Assembly (NCBI GenBank): GCA_017403085.1
Contig: JAFQOQ010000032.1
Span: 1-34,717 of the forward strand
Length of the DNA: 34,717 bases
Reading direction: 5' to 3'
From: Alphaproteobacteria bacterium
GTDB lineage: Bacteria > Pseudomonadota > Alphaproteobacteria > Rs-D84
Part shown: one piece after another, positions 23,749-31,217 of the stretch
Layout of the letters: each line of letters opens with the position of its first letter
Position numbering within the stretch: the stretch's first letter is position 1
Made by a program: the position numbers and the translations under genes
The notes under the pieces: generated by a model
Told to the model about the DNA's origin: nothing
The model's database searches: none
Seen by the model: only the letters and a program-made list of their open reading frames with translations

Positions 23749-24459
23749 ATGGCGGGTATTTTGAATTCTTTGTCAAAAATACAAAATGCAGATGTTGTAA
23801 TGTCTGTGCGGGATATTAAAAAGACTTTTATAGAAGGTGGCCAGCCGTTGCATATTCTGCGTGGTGGTGGTTTTGATTTACACCGTGGGGAAATTATTGC
23901 GCTGGTTGGGCCGTCGGGCAGTGGTAAATCAACATTGTTGCAATGTGTGGGGTTGTTGGATAAACCCAGTTCTGGCAGCATTTTAATCGGTGGTGTGCCT
24001 GTGCAAAAAATGGATGAAGATGTGCGTACGAATATCAGGCGTCAAAAAATAGGATTTGTTTATCAAAAGCATAATTTGTTGTCTGATTTTACCGCGTTGG
24101 AAAATGTTATGTTGCCGATGTTGGCAAATGGCGTGGCAGAAGAAGTGGCGATGGCGCGCGCGTTGAAACTATTAAAGTCTGCAAATGTTGCGCATCGTGC
24201 ATCGCATCTGCCGGGGGAAATGAGTGGTGGCGAACAGCAGCGTACTGCCGTGGCACGTGCGTTGGCGAACAACCCAGATATTTTGTTGGCCGATGAACCA
24301 ACAGGTAACCTGGATCCTCAGCATGCGATGACGGTGTTTGATTTGTTATTGGAACTGGTCAGAAAAAATAAAATGGCAATGTTATTCGTGACGCATGATA
24401 TGAATTTGGCGGCGCGCGCAGATAGAAAAATTACAATTAACAACGGTATCGTTGCGTAG
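23749..24459 (+). CDS. lolD: LolD lipoprotein release ATPase
   Basis: This 236-residue ABC ATPase powers LolCDE. Walker A is GPSGSGKST (near 53), the Q-loop is FVYQKHNLL, the signature MSGGEQQRTAVARAL (near 160), Walker B ILLADEPTGNLD and the switch FVTHD. The downstream NLDP and the two-residue spacing are typical of the MacB/LolD branch. The N-terminus has about 15 extra residues before the ABC domain begins at VRDIKKTF. It is 12 bases after lolC. Confidence 0.94.
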   Translation: MAGILNSLSKIQNADVVMSVRDIKKTFIEGGQPLHILRGGGFDLHRGEIIALVGPSGSGKSTLLQCVGLLDKPSSGSILIGGVPVQKMDEDVRTNIRRQKIGFVYQKHNLLSDFTALENVMLPMLANGVAEEVAMARALKLLKSANVAHRASHLPGEMSGGEQQRTAVARALANNPDILLADEPTGNLDPQHAMTVFDLLLELVRKNKMAMLFVTHDMNLAARADRKITINNGIVA

Positions 24460-24487
24460 TATAATATAAAAAACTAAGGAGAGAGTT

Positions 24488-25228
24488 ATGGCACAACAAA
24501 ATAAGCGTTTTCGGGTTGTTCATACCAAGGCACAACGTCTGTGGGGGATTGTTGGATTGGTGGCATTGTTTATATGTGGGCTGATGGTTGGTTGGGGGCT
24601 GAATAGTAGTCATGTGAATAAAAATGCACAGGTTGCACAGGTTGTTGAACCTACGCCAAATCCAGATGCACAGACAAAAGAAACCTGTGCAATTATCGAA
24701 GATTTGTTAATGCAAAAATTGTATCCAGAAGATGCGCCTGATGTTATGGCGCATGAAAGCAATATTGTTGTTTATGAAAAGTTGATAATGAACGGTTGTT
24801 CTGAAAATCAGATGAAATATCATAAACAGATTCAGCGCGAACAAGAAATTGTTAAGGCGTTGCAACAATCAGGAACACTGCAAGAAACATGCGAACAGAT
24901 TGAATCTTTGCTGATGGCAGAATTGCCGGATGCAAATGGTTTTGCAGAAAATCGTATTGTGCGTGCAAAAATATTTGCGAATTTGTCAGAACGTGGATGT
25001 GCTGCAAATTCAGAAAAATATGTCGCAATGGCAAAACAAGAATTGGAAATCGCGCGGGCGTTGGAAGATGATGAATTTGATAAAGAAGAGACAATCGAAG
25101 TGGTCGAAACGTACAAGCGTTTAAATATGCAGGCGGCCGCCGAAGAAATATTCGAGACTGCGAAAAAATTAACAAATCCGGCAATAGATTTTATCTTAGA
25201 AGTTGAAAAAATAATAAATGAAGACTAA
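24488..25228 (+). CDS. Membrane-anchored protein with a duplicated two-cysteine module
   Basis: This 246-residue protein has a basic N-terminus, one membrane segment (about 19-39) and a periplasmic part. That part contains a duplication of about 75 residues. Unit 1 begins ETCAIIEDLLMQKL, has NGCSENQMKYHKQ and ends REQEIVKAL. Unit 2 begins ETCEQIESLLMAEL, has RGCAANSEKYVAMA and ends KQELEIARAL. Each unit has two cysteines in matching positions, which suggests one disulfide per unit. The C-terminal tail (about 205-246) is acidic and helical. The family is not recognised. Ribosome site AAGGAGAG. Its end overlaps the longer possible start of the next gene. Confidence 0.82.
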   Translation: MAQQNKRFRVVHTKAQRLWGIVGLVALFICGLMVGWGLNSSHVNKNAQVAQVVEPTPNPDAQTKETCAIIEDLLMQKLYPEDAPDVMAHESNIVVYEKLIMNGCSENQMKYHKQIQREQEIVKALQQSGTLQETCEQIESLLMAELPDANGFAENRIVRAKIFANLSERGCAANSEKYVAMAKQELEIARALEDDEFDKEETIEVVETYKRLNMQAAAEEIFETAKKLTNPAIDFILEVEKIINED

Positions 25229-25238
25229 GGATAATCGT

Positions 25239-25730
25239 GTGAAAATTCTGGGGCTATTTCTTTCGTTATTGTTTGTAATGCCGTTGTATGCAGACGATGG
25301 GGCAGCGGTTAAAGAGCGTTTGTCATGTGATGATATGATGCAACAAATAAACGAATTAAAATCGGCGCAAGACGAAACTGATGAAGATGCGGATGCGTTG
25401 GAAAAGTTGCAGGCGTCTTATAGAAAACAATGTGTAAAATCAACCGGTGGTCGCAAAAAATCATCGCGGGGCGGGGCAGAGGTTGCAGCGCCCGTGATAG
25501 AAGAAGTAGCGTCGTCTGAGGAAGATATAGCAGAAGCCCAGGACGATGTTGTGGTGCCGGAATACACCCCCGAACAGGTTGCGCAATTTATTCAAAATGG
25601 GTTATGTGCAGATGGTACCGAGCCGAATAAATTTGGTTGCTGTACAGACGAATTGTTTAAAGACCTGGGCGATTCTGTGTTTGCGTGTTGTCCCAAAGAT
25701 GGTGGTGATTGCTTTCCGCCAATGAAATAA
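25239..25730 (+). CDS. Secreted protein with cysteine-rich C-terminal domain
   Basis: The start is placed at GTG 25239, preceded by AAGGAT, because it leaves a clean signal peptide (KILGLFLSLLFVMPLYA). An ATG at 25218 is in frame, overlaps the previous gene and puts charged residues ahead of the signal. The mature protein (about 145 residues) has an acidic, low-complexity middle with a basic patch (GGRKKSSRGG). Its C-terminal domain of 45 residues has eight cysteines if the first is counted: GLCADG, FGCCTDE, FACCPKD and GGDCFPP. The same domain ends the next protein. The spacing suggests a disulfide-knitted or metal-binding unit. The family is not recognised. Confidence 0.8.
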   Translation: MKILGLFLSLLFVMPLYADDGAAVKERLSCDDMMQQINELKSAQDETDEDADALEKLQASYRKQCVKSTGGRKKSSRGGAEVAAPVIEEVASSEEDIAEAQDDVVVPEYTPEQVAQFIQNGLCADGTEPNKFGCCTDELFKDLGDSVFACCPKDGGDCFPPMK

Positions 25731-25750
25731 ATAACCATAAGGTGATTTGT

Positions 25751-25993
25751 ATGAAAAATAAAATATTATGTTGTTCTTTGATAATTATTTCCTTTGTTTT
25801 GGGTTTTGCGCTTGGTGTTTGTTCCCATGTTGCGCATATAAAGTTTGCCCCCAGTGACGTTGGTCTTTGTTCTGATGGTTCTGACCCGGACAAGCACGGT
25901 TGTTGCGCCGGTGAAATATATACCGACATGAATGATTTAGGGTTTAATTGTTGCCCAGAAGTTGGTGGTGATTGTTATCCGCCCCTACGCTAA
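25751..25993 (+). CDS. Small exported protein sharing the cysteine-rich domain
   Basis: This 80-residue protein has an N-terminal hydrophobic segment (about 5-24, with CC at its start and a Cys at 24) and then the same C-terminal domain as its neighbour: GLCSDG, HGCCAGE, FNCCPEV and GGDCYPP. It is close to the minimal form of that domain. The start has AAGGTGA as its ribosome site, and longer frames upstream do not. The gene is 20 bases after its paralogue, so the pair looks like a tandem duplication with domain shuffling. The TAA stop is also the first base triplet of palindromic element copy 2. Confidence 0.78.
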   Translation: MKNKILCCSLIIISFVLGFALGVCSHVAHIKFAPSDVGLCSDGSDPDKHGCCAGEIYTDMNDLGFNCCPEVGGDCYPPLR

Positions 25994-26100
25994 AATAAAT
26001 TATAATAATTCATCTATAGCCAAAAACACCGGCTCATGTATGTTTAATACACTATGCCGGTGTTTTTGACTGTATCTAAATTATTCTAATTTATTTTTAC
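25991..26100. repeat. Stop-codon palindromic element, copy 2
   Basis: The outer arms are TAAAATAAATTATAATAAT and its near-complement ending at 26100. The middle stem is AAAAACACCGG/CCGGTGTTTTT, different in sequence from copy 1 but still paired, and the inner hairpin is TGTAT-GTTTA-ATACA. It starts with the stop codon of the small cysteine-rich protein gene. Confidence 0.85.
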
Positions 26101-26166
26101 CCATGGCAAATTAGGATTTCTTGTCTGTTTGTGATATAGTGATAGTTAATAAATGGGGGAGAGATT

Positions 26167-27276
26167 ATGAAAAAAATATTTTTATTGTGTGCTATGTTTG
26201 GATTGCTTGGATGTGATAAGACAGAACAAAAAGTCGATTTGTTGTGTCGCTTGGCGGGTAGCAGTTATTTAGTTAATGCCAATATATATGAAGATAGGGC
26301 TGATTTAGAAATTAAAGTTTGGGATAAAGATGTACGTCATAAAGAGCGTTTGAAAAATCATACGTGGTTGGAAAATAAAATTCCACAAATTGATGATGTA
26401 TTATTTGTGTCTTTACCGAAAAACAATAAGGGGGATTTTGAAGAACCCGGACATATAAAGTTAGAGTTGAACTCAGTAGGGGTGCCATCTGGTTATGCGA
26501 ATTTTGTGTTGTGGTTTGCAGCTGATAATAATTTTATGATATCGGATGGAATATCGGTTGAAAATGGTGAGTATGTTGTGGGCGAACGGTGTGAAGTTTT
26601 GGTGCCATTTAATTCGGATAAAAAACAAAATACGCTTAATGTGTCTGATGAAGAATTGAAAAAGATAAAAAATTGTAATGCTTATATAGGAAGCTTGTTG
26701 CGGTCGGAAACGGTTGCGCCAAGGTATGCGGAACTGCGGGTATATGACCCAGATACAGGACGAGAAACATTTATGGATGATTCACAGTTGGAAGCGGTGC
26801 TTGGTGAAAATGAATTGCACTATTATCACAATGCTAATCTTAAGCATTATGCGGACAAGGTATTAGATTCTTGTGTTGTGGCAGAAAAGTTAAAACAAAT
26901 AATAAAGCAGGAGTTGGGCAAGGTAAGATATATGTCTGATTTAAAGTGTCCAGATACGGGTATTGTTATAGTGCATGATGTAGAGCAGGTAGGTGCGGTA
27001 GATGTTTATGATGATTATGCAATAATTAAAAATATAAGCTTTGGTAAGGATAATATGCTGGTTAGTGAAGATGGATATGATTTCTTGATGAAGTTATTTA
27101 AGATAGATGAAGTTGTTAATGGTGATAGTAAATTTCTAACGTTTGAAAATGCTGTTGAAAATATTCAATTGAGCGTGCAGGTTGATATTACGACAAATAC
27201 GGTTACAGAATTTAGTTGGTCAGATAAAACCATATTAAGTGAAGATGGGTATAGAATCTGGAATGTTTGTAAATAA
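26167..27276 (+). CDS. Unrecognised lipoprotein
   Basis: This 369-residue precursor has a lipoprotein signal (MKKIFLLCAMFGLLGC). The mature part is rich in acidic residues and beta strands and carries several cysteines spread along its length (DLLCRL, GERCEVL, KNCNAY, DSCVVA, LKCPD and a C-terminal VCK). No known domain is recognised. It is more AT-rich than the flanking core genes and stands alone between palindromic element 2 and a bidirectional terminator, which may point to acquisition. Ribosome site GGGGGAGAG. It is probably at the outer membrane or cell surface. Confidence 0.78.
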   Translation: MKKIFLLCAMFGLLGCDKTEQKVDLLCRLAGSSYLVNANIYEDRADLEIKVWDKDVRHKERLKNHTWLENKIPQIDDVLFVSLPKNNKGDFEEPGHIKLELNSVGVPSGYANFVLWFAADNNFMISDGISVENGEYVVGERCEVLVPFNSDKKQNTLNVSDEELKKIKNCNAYIGSLLRSETVAPRYAELRVYDPDTGRETFMDDSQLEAVLGENELHYYHNANLKHYADKVLDSCVVAEKLKQIIKQELGKVRYMSDLKCPDTGIVIVHDVEQVGAVDVYDDYAIIKNISFGKDNMLVSEDGYDFLMKLFKIDEVVNGDSKFLTFENAVENIQLSVQVDITTNTVTEFSWSDKTILSEDGYRIWNVCK

Positions 27277-27277
27277 A

Positions 27278-27302
27278 AAATCCCCCAAACGGGGGATTTT
27301 TT
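27278..27302. terminator. Bidirectional terminator
   Basis: AAATCCCCC (27278-27286) pairs with GGGGGATTT (27291-27299) around AAAC, with A and T runs on either side. It serves the lipoprotein gene and the convergent acyl-CoA synthetase gene. Confidence 0.9.
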
Positions 27303-28882
27303 TATTCGTGTCTGTTTGGATATTTACCATCGATTAAGTTTTGTCGTACTATGTGGTGTTTTACCTTTTGAGTACTGGTTAATGGTAAATCATCGGTTGT
27401 CATTGCGTAATGGGTGACCCATTTATAACTGGCAACCTTTTTATTGGCGGCTGCGATTGCGGCGCCTAATTCTTCCATTGTCATACCTTCTTCGACACTG
27501 AATACACCGTATGTGACGGTTTTGTCTTTGACCTTGTGTTCAAAAACTGCGACGTTTTTAACCCCAGGAATTGTTATAAACAAACCTTCGAGTTCGTCTG
27601 GATAAACATTTTTACCGCTGTCCAGAACAATTACTTGTTTTTTGCGGCCGGCAAAATGCAATTCGCCGTTTTTATCCATTGATACCATGTCGCCAGTGTT
27701 AAAGAATCCGCGTTCGTCAAAGATTTCTGCGTTTGCATCTGGGTTATTCAGGTAGCCACCGAATACCTGGTGACCGCGCAACCATAATACGCCAACGCCA
27801 TCTTCGTTTTTGTCGCGAATTTCACATTCGTTATTCATGGTTGGGCCACCGAATGCGAATGGGAAACGTTTCTTGGTTGGTTTAGAAATACAGATTGGTC
27901 CAACAGTTTCTGTTAGGCCGTATCCCTGGATAAATGTTAGACCCAGACGTTCATAGAATGTTTCGACTTCTGGTTTTGTTGCGGCGCCCCCTGCAACCAG
28001 CAAGCGGGCCCGACCACCGAATACGTCCAAGATTGGTTTTTGAACCTTGCGTACCAATGCGCCCAGACCAATTTTTTCCAGTGTTTTGCCGTATTTTAAA
28101 ATAAACGATACCAGCCACCATTTCTTTTGTGCCTTGATGTTATCGATGATTTTATTACGGAATACTTCCCATAGGCGTGGAACCGCCGGGATGATTTGTG
28201 GGCGGAACTTTTTAAAGTCGGCCATGATTTCTTTGGGATTGATTGTAGGCTGTAATAATACACCCGCGCCATAATGTAATGTCGCCAGAATTTCAACCGC
28301 AAAACCAAATACGTGATACATTGGCAGGAAACCATAAAGGAAATCACCAGGTCTAATCCATTCGGCCATGTCTTCTAGTGAATTTGCACATTCAATCAAA
28401 TTAAAGTGCGTTAATGGTACGACCTTGGGCACGCCGGTGGATCCAGATGTAAATGACATTGTTGCAACATCCAAAGATTCTGTCGCGGCGGGTTTTAAAT
28501 CTGGGTCTGCTTTGCCATCTTTCTTGGTGATGTCATAGAATTTAAAATTGTTTGTTTTGTAAAAGAAAGATTTTTCAGCGCATACGATATGACAATCGGT
28601 TGTAGATGTCATGTTGTCATATTCAAATGGGGTCAGGTTGGTATCCAGTAATAATACCGTCCCACCCAAAAACCATATTGCAAATAAGGTTATCGGAAAT
28701 TCTGGTATGTTATGCGATAAAATTCCGACAATGTCGCCTTTCTTGACGCCTTGGGCGGCCAGAGATGTGGCACGCGCCTTGACCAGTTCAACAAATTTTG
28801 CATAGGTGACGCCTTCGCGTACCAGATATAAATTATCTGGCCATGTTTGTGCGCTGCGTTCCAGTAATTGATACATATTCAT
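27302..28882 (-). CDS. AMP-forming long-chain acyl-CoA synthetase-like protein
   Basis: This 526-residue ANL-superfamily enzyme activates a carboxylic acid, probably a fatty acid, as acyl-AMP and then as the CoA thioester. Motifs are MSFTSGSTGVPKV (P-loop, near 150), YGLTETVGP (near 310), the FNTGDMVS and FAGRKKQVI hinge near 400-420, and the C-terminal Lys in TSTQKVKHH. The start is the ATG at 28882 with AAGGA upstream. A frame open to 29038 adds a hydrophobic tail that overlaps the divergent exonuclease gene and is not credible. The substrate chain length is not predictable, and acyl-ACP ligase activity is also possible. Confidence 0.88.
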   Translation of the reverse strand: MNMYQLLERSAQTWPDNLYLVREGVTYAKFVELVKARATSLAAQGVKKGDIVGILSHNIPEFPITLFAIWFLGGTVLLLDTNLTPFEYDNMTSTTDCHIVCAEKSFFYKTNNFKFYDITKKDGKADPDLKPAATESLDVATMSFTSGSTGVPKVVPLTHFNLIECANSLEDMAEWIRPGDFLYGFLPMYHVFGFAVEILATLHYGAGVLLQPTINPKEIMADFKKFRPQIIPAVPRLWEVFRNKIIDNIKAQKKWWLVSFILKYGKTLEKIGLGALVRKVQKPILDVFGGRARLLVAGGAATKPEVETFYERLGLTFIQGYGLTETVGPICISKPTKKRFPFAFGGPTMNNECEIRDKNEDGVGVLWLRGHQVFGGYLNNPDANAEIFDERGFFNTGDMVSMDKNGELHFAGRKKQVIVLDSGKNVYPDELEGLFITIPGVKNVAVFEHKVKDKTVTYGVFSVEEGMTMEELGAAIAAANKKVASYKWVTHYAMTTDDLPLTSTQKVKHHIVRQNLIDGKYPNRHE

Positions 28883-28924
28883 TGTATAAAATTCCTTGTT
28901 GTTTTTATATTGGACAGTCGATAT

Positions 28925-28930
28925 TATACT
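28925..28930 (+). promoter_or_regulatory. Possible -10 box for the exonuclease III gene
   Basis: TATACT lies 22 bases before the ATG at 28953, within the 70-base divergent gap. No convincing -35 box is seen, so support is weak. Confidence 0.35.
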
Positions 28931-28952
28931 GATTAGAAATAGGATTGCAAAC

Positions 28953-29729
28953 ATGAAAATACTGACATTGAATATTAACTCTATTCGGGCGCATGCAGAA
29001 AGTTTTCTGGAAATCCTGCGTAAAGGCGAATATGACACGATTATGGTTCAGGAACTGAAGGTCGAGACCGCAAACTTTCCGCATAACCTGTTTGATGAAT
29101 ATGGATATAATATCAAGGTCTTTGGACAAAAGTCTTGGAATGGTGTGGCAACGTTTTCTAAAAATTCCATAGAAGATGTGACGATGGGGTTGCCGACGTA
29201 TCCAGATGTTAATGCGCGATTCTTGGAATGCGTGGTTGATGGCCGTGTGCGCCTGATAAATGTCTATATGCCAAATGGTGATACGGTGGATTCGCCAAAG
29301 TTTCCATATAAATTAGAATGGATGCGGGCATTTACAGATTATATTGCGCAATATATAAATTCGCCGGAACCGGTTATTATTGGCGGGGATTTTAATGTTG
29401 CAATAGAGGATAGGGATATTTGGCGCCCCAAGAATTACGAGGGGATTGCCATTTCTGCGCCCCAGGCACGTGATATTATGAATCAGTGGATAGAACAGGG
29501 GTGGATGGATGCATGGCGTACGCTGCATCCGGATGATGTCGATTATACGTGGTATGGGTATCGTGGGCGCGACACGGTCGCGAATAAACAGGGATTGCGC
29601 CTGGATTATTTCTTGTGTAATCGGGCAGCATGGGCATTGGTGAAAAATTGTGAAATTGATATTGCGCCGCGTCTGGCAGATAAACCAACAGATCATTGCG
29701 GTTTGATGATAGAATTGAAAAAAGAGTAA
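28953..29729 (+). CDS. xthA: Exodeoxyribonuclease III
   Basis: This 258-residue AP endonuclease and 3'-5' exonuclease acts in base excision repair. It has the family motifs NINSIRA (residues 6-12), IMVQELK (catalytic metal Glu near 34), LINVYMPNG (near 108), GGDFNVA (catalytic Asp/Asn near 150), DYTWYGYRG and LRLDYFLC, and the terminal PTDHC with the catalytic His. The more usual form of the last motif is SDHAP, and the T-D-H-C variant keeps the Asp and His. The start is the ATG at 28953 with AGGA upstream. It diverges from the acyl-CoA synthetase gene and converges on mnmE. Confidence 0.93.
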   Translation: MKILTLNINSIRAHAESFLEILRKGEYDTIMVQELKVETANFPHNLFDEYGYNIKVFGQKSWNGVATFSKNSIEDVTMGLPTYPDVNARFLECVVDGRVRLINVYMPNGDTVDSPKFPYKLEWMRAFTDYIAQYINSPEPVIIGGDFNVAIEDRDIWRPKNYEGIAISAPQARDIMNQWIEQGWMDAWRTLHPDDVDYTWYGYRGRDTVANKQGLRLDYFLCNRAAWALVKNCEIDIAPRLADKPTDHCGLMIELKKE

Positions 29730-29740
29730 TGAAAAAATAC

Positions 29741-31042
29741 TTATTTGCCCAGGCATAGTTGGGAAAATGTTTTGTCTAATACTTCGGATGTGGTGATTGT
29801 GCCAAGTATTTTTCCAATTGCGTCAGATGCACGGCGAGTGTGTTCAGCGAATATATCATAATTTTCATTTGCGTTCAGGGCGTGCAATAAATCGTCGCGT
29901 GCAGATTCCAGTAATGATTTTGTGCGTGCATTTAGGGTCAGTTTATCTTCGGTGCCATCCGTAATTTCATGAATTTTCTGGCGCAGTGCGCGTGTTAGAA
30001 TATTCATGCCATCGCCAGTTTTTGCAGATGTATAAATTACGTTTGGTATATTTTGTGTTGTTGTTGTGTCTGATTTGTTTATAACAACGATTTCGTTGTC
30101 GCATAGTTTGTTGTGTGTGGCGGATTCTGGCGTATAGACGTGAATAACGATGTCTGCGTTTTCGATTTCGCATTTTGTGCGTTCGATGCCAATTGATTCA
30201 ATTGTGTCATTTGTGTCGCGCAGACCGGCGGTGTCAGACAGGTTTATTAAAAATCCGTCAATATCTAAATTTATTGATACAACATCGCGTGTTGTTCCGG
30301 CGATATCCGATACAATTGCACGGTTAGATCCCGCCAGATAATTAAATATTGATGATTTACCAACATTTGTTTCACCAACCAGTGCGACATTTATTCCGCC
30401 GCGAATTGCGCGTGATGTGTTATAGTTTTGCAGCGCGGTATCGATTTCATGATATAGTTTTTCTGTACGCGCGTGAATTGTTTCGCCAATGTTTTGTGGC
30501 AAGTCATCTGTGTTATAATCCAAGATTGCCGCCGCATAGGCAGAAATTTCAACCATTTGTTCGCGCCATGTGCGATAAATTTCACTGTCGTGTCCCAGCA
30601 TAGAACGCAGGGCATGTTTGCGTTGTGCGTCTGTTTGGGCACCCAACAGTGCCGCCAGTCCATCGATATCGGCCAAATCCATTTTGTTGTTGTAAAATGC
30701 GCGGCGTGAAAATTCCCCAGGGGTCGCCAGGCGCATGCCCAATGTTTTCAGGTATTCAAATGTTGCATTTATTGTTGCGGGCGCGCCGTGCGTGTGTAGT
30801 TCAATGACATCTGTGCCAGTAAAACTGTGTGGGGCAGGAAAATATATTGCCAGGCACTGATCAATCAGTTCGCCCATGCTGTCGCGCAAATTACAAAAGT
30901 ATGCACGGCGTGGCGCAAAATCTGATTTATTTATAAATGTTGTAAATGTGTTTGCCAGACTGTCCCCAGAAATACGAATTACTGCAACGCCAGATTTGCC
31001 GTGGCCGCTTGACAATGCAAAAATTGTATCGCTGTTATTCAT
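29741..31042 (-). CDS. mnmE: tRNA modification GTPase MnmE
   Basis: This 433-residue protein works with MnmG to place an aminomethyl or carboxymethylaminomethyl group on wobble uridine. It has the N-terminal folate-binding domain (HTHGAPATI, TPGEFSRRAF), a helical domain and the inserted G domain: GETNVGKSS near 220, IAGTTRD, DTAGLRDT and NKSD. It ends with the catalytic CLGK. The G1 loop has ET where most homologues have PN, a mild deviation. The length is slightly short for the family (about 450). It is expressed from its own promoter, divergent from the ABC exporter. Confidence 0.96.
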   Translation of the reverse strand: MNNSDTIFALSSGHGKSGVAVIRISGDSLANTFTTFINKSDFAPRRAYFCNLRDSMGELIDQCLAIYFPAPHSFTGTDVIELHTHGAPATINATFEYLKTLGMRLATPGEFSRRAFYNNKMDLADIDGLAALLGAQTDAQRKHALRSMLGHDSEIYRTWREQMVEISAYAAAILDYNTDDLPQNIGETIHARTEKLYHEIDTALQNYNTSRAIRGGINVALVGETNVGKSSIFNYLAGSNRAIVSDIAGTTRDVVSINLDIDGFLINLSDTAGLRDTNDTIESIGIERTKCEIENADIVIHVYTPESATHNKLCDNEIVVINKSDTTTTQNIPNVIYTSAKTGDGMNILTRALRQKIHEITDGTEDKLTLNARTKSLLESARDDLLHALNANENYDIFAEHTRRASDAIGKILGTITTSEVLDKTFSQLCLGK

Positions 31043-31096
31043 TGTTTTGGGGTAAAAGAATATGTCTTTGGTTCTTTGTTGTTTTGTGATACCATT

Positions 31097-31124
31097 AGTA
31101 TAATCGAAAAGAGGGAAATGTCAA
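31097..31124 (-). promoter_or_regulatory. mnmE promoter
   Basis: TTGACA (31124-31119) and TATACT (31102-31097) are 16 bases apart on the minus strand, giving a leader of about 48 bases before the ATG at 31042. Confidence 0.75.
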
Positions 31125-31157
31125 ACGATTTATTTGTCAATTTTTGTCAAAATTATA

Positions 31158-31186
31158 TTGAAATAACTTCTTGAATTTATTAGATA
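31158..31186 (+). promoter_or_regulatory. Possible ABC exporter promoter
   Basis: TTGAAA (31158-31163) and TAGATA (31181-31186) are 17 bases apart, 31 bases before the ATG at 31218. Confidence 0.5.
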
Positions 31187-31217
31187 TTGCATTGTTGATG
31201 CAAAAAAAGGGGGCTTA

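Noticed and set aside
28883-29038. N-terminal hydrophobic extension of the acyl-CoA synthetase
   Set aside because: It overlaps the start of the divergent exonuclease gene and its promoter area; the ATG at 28882 has a ribosome site.
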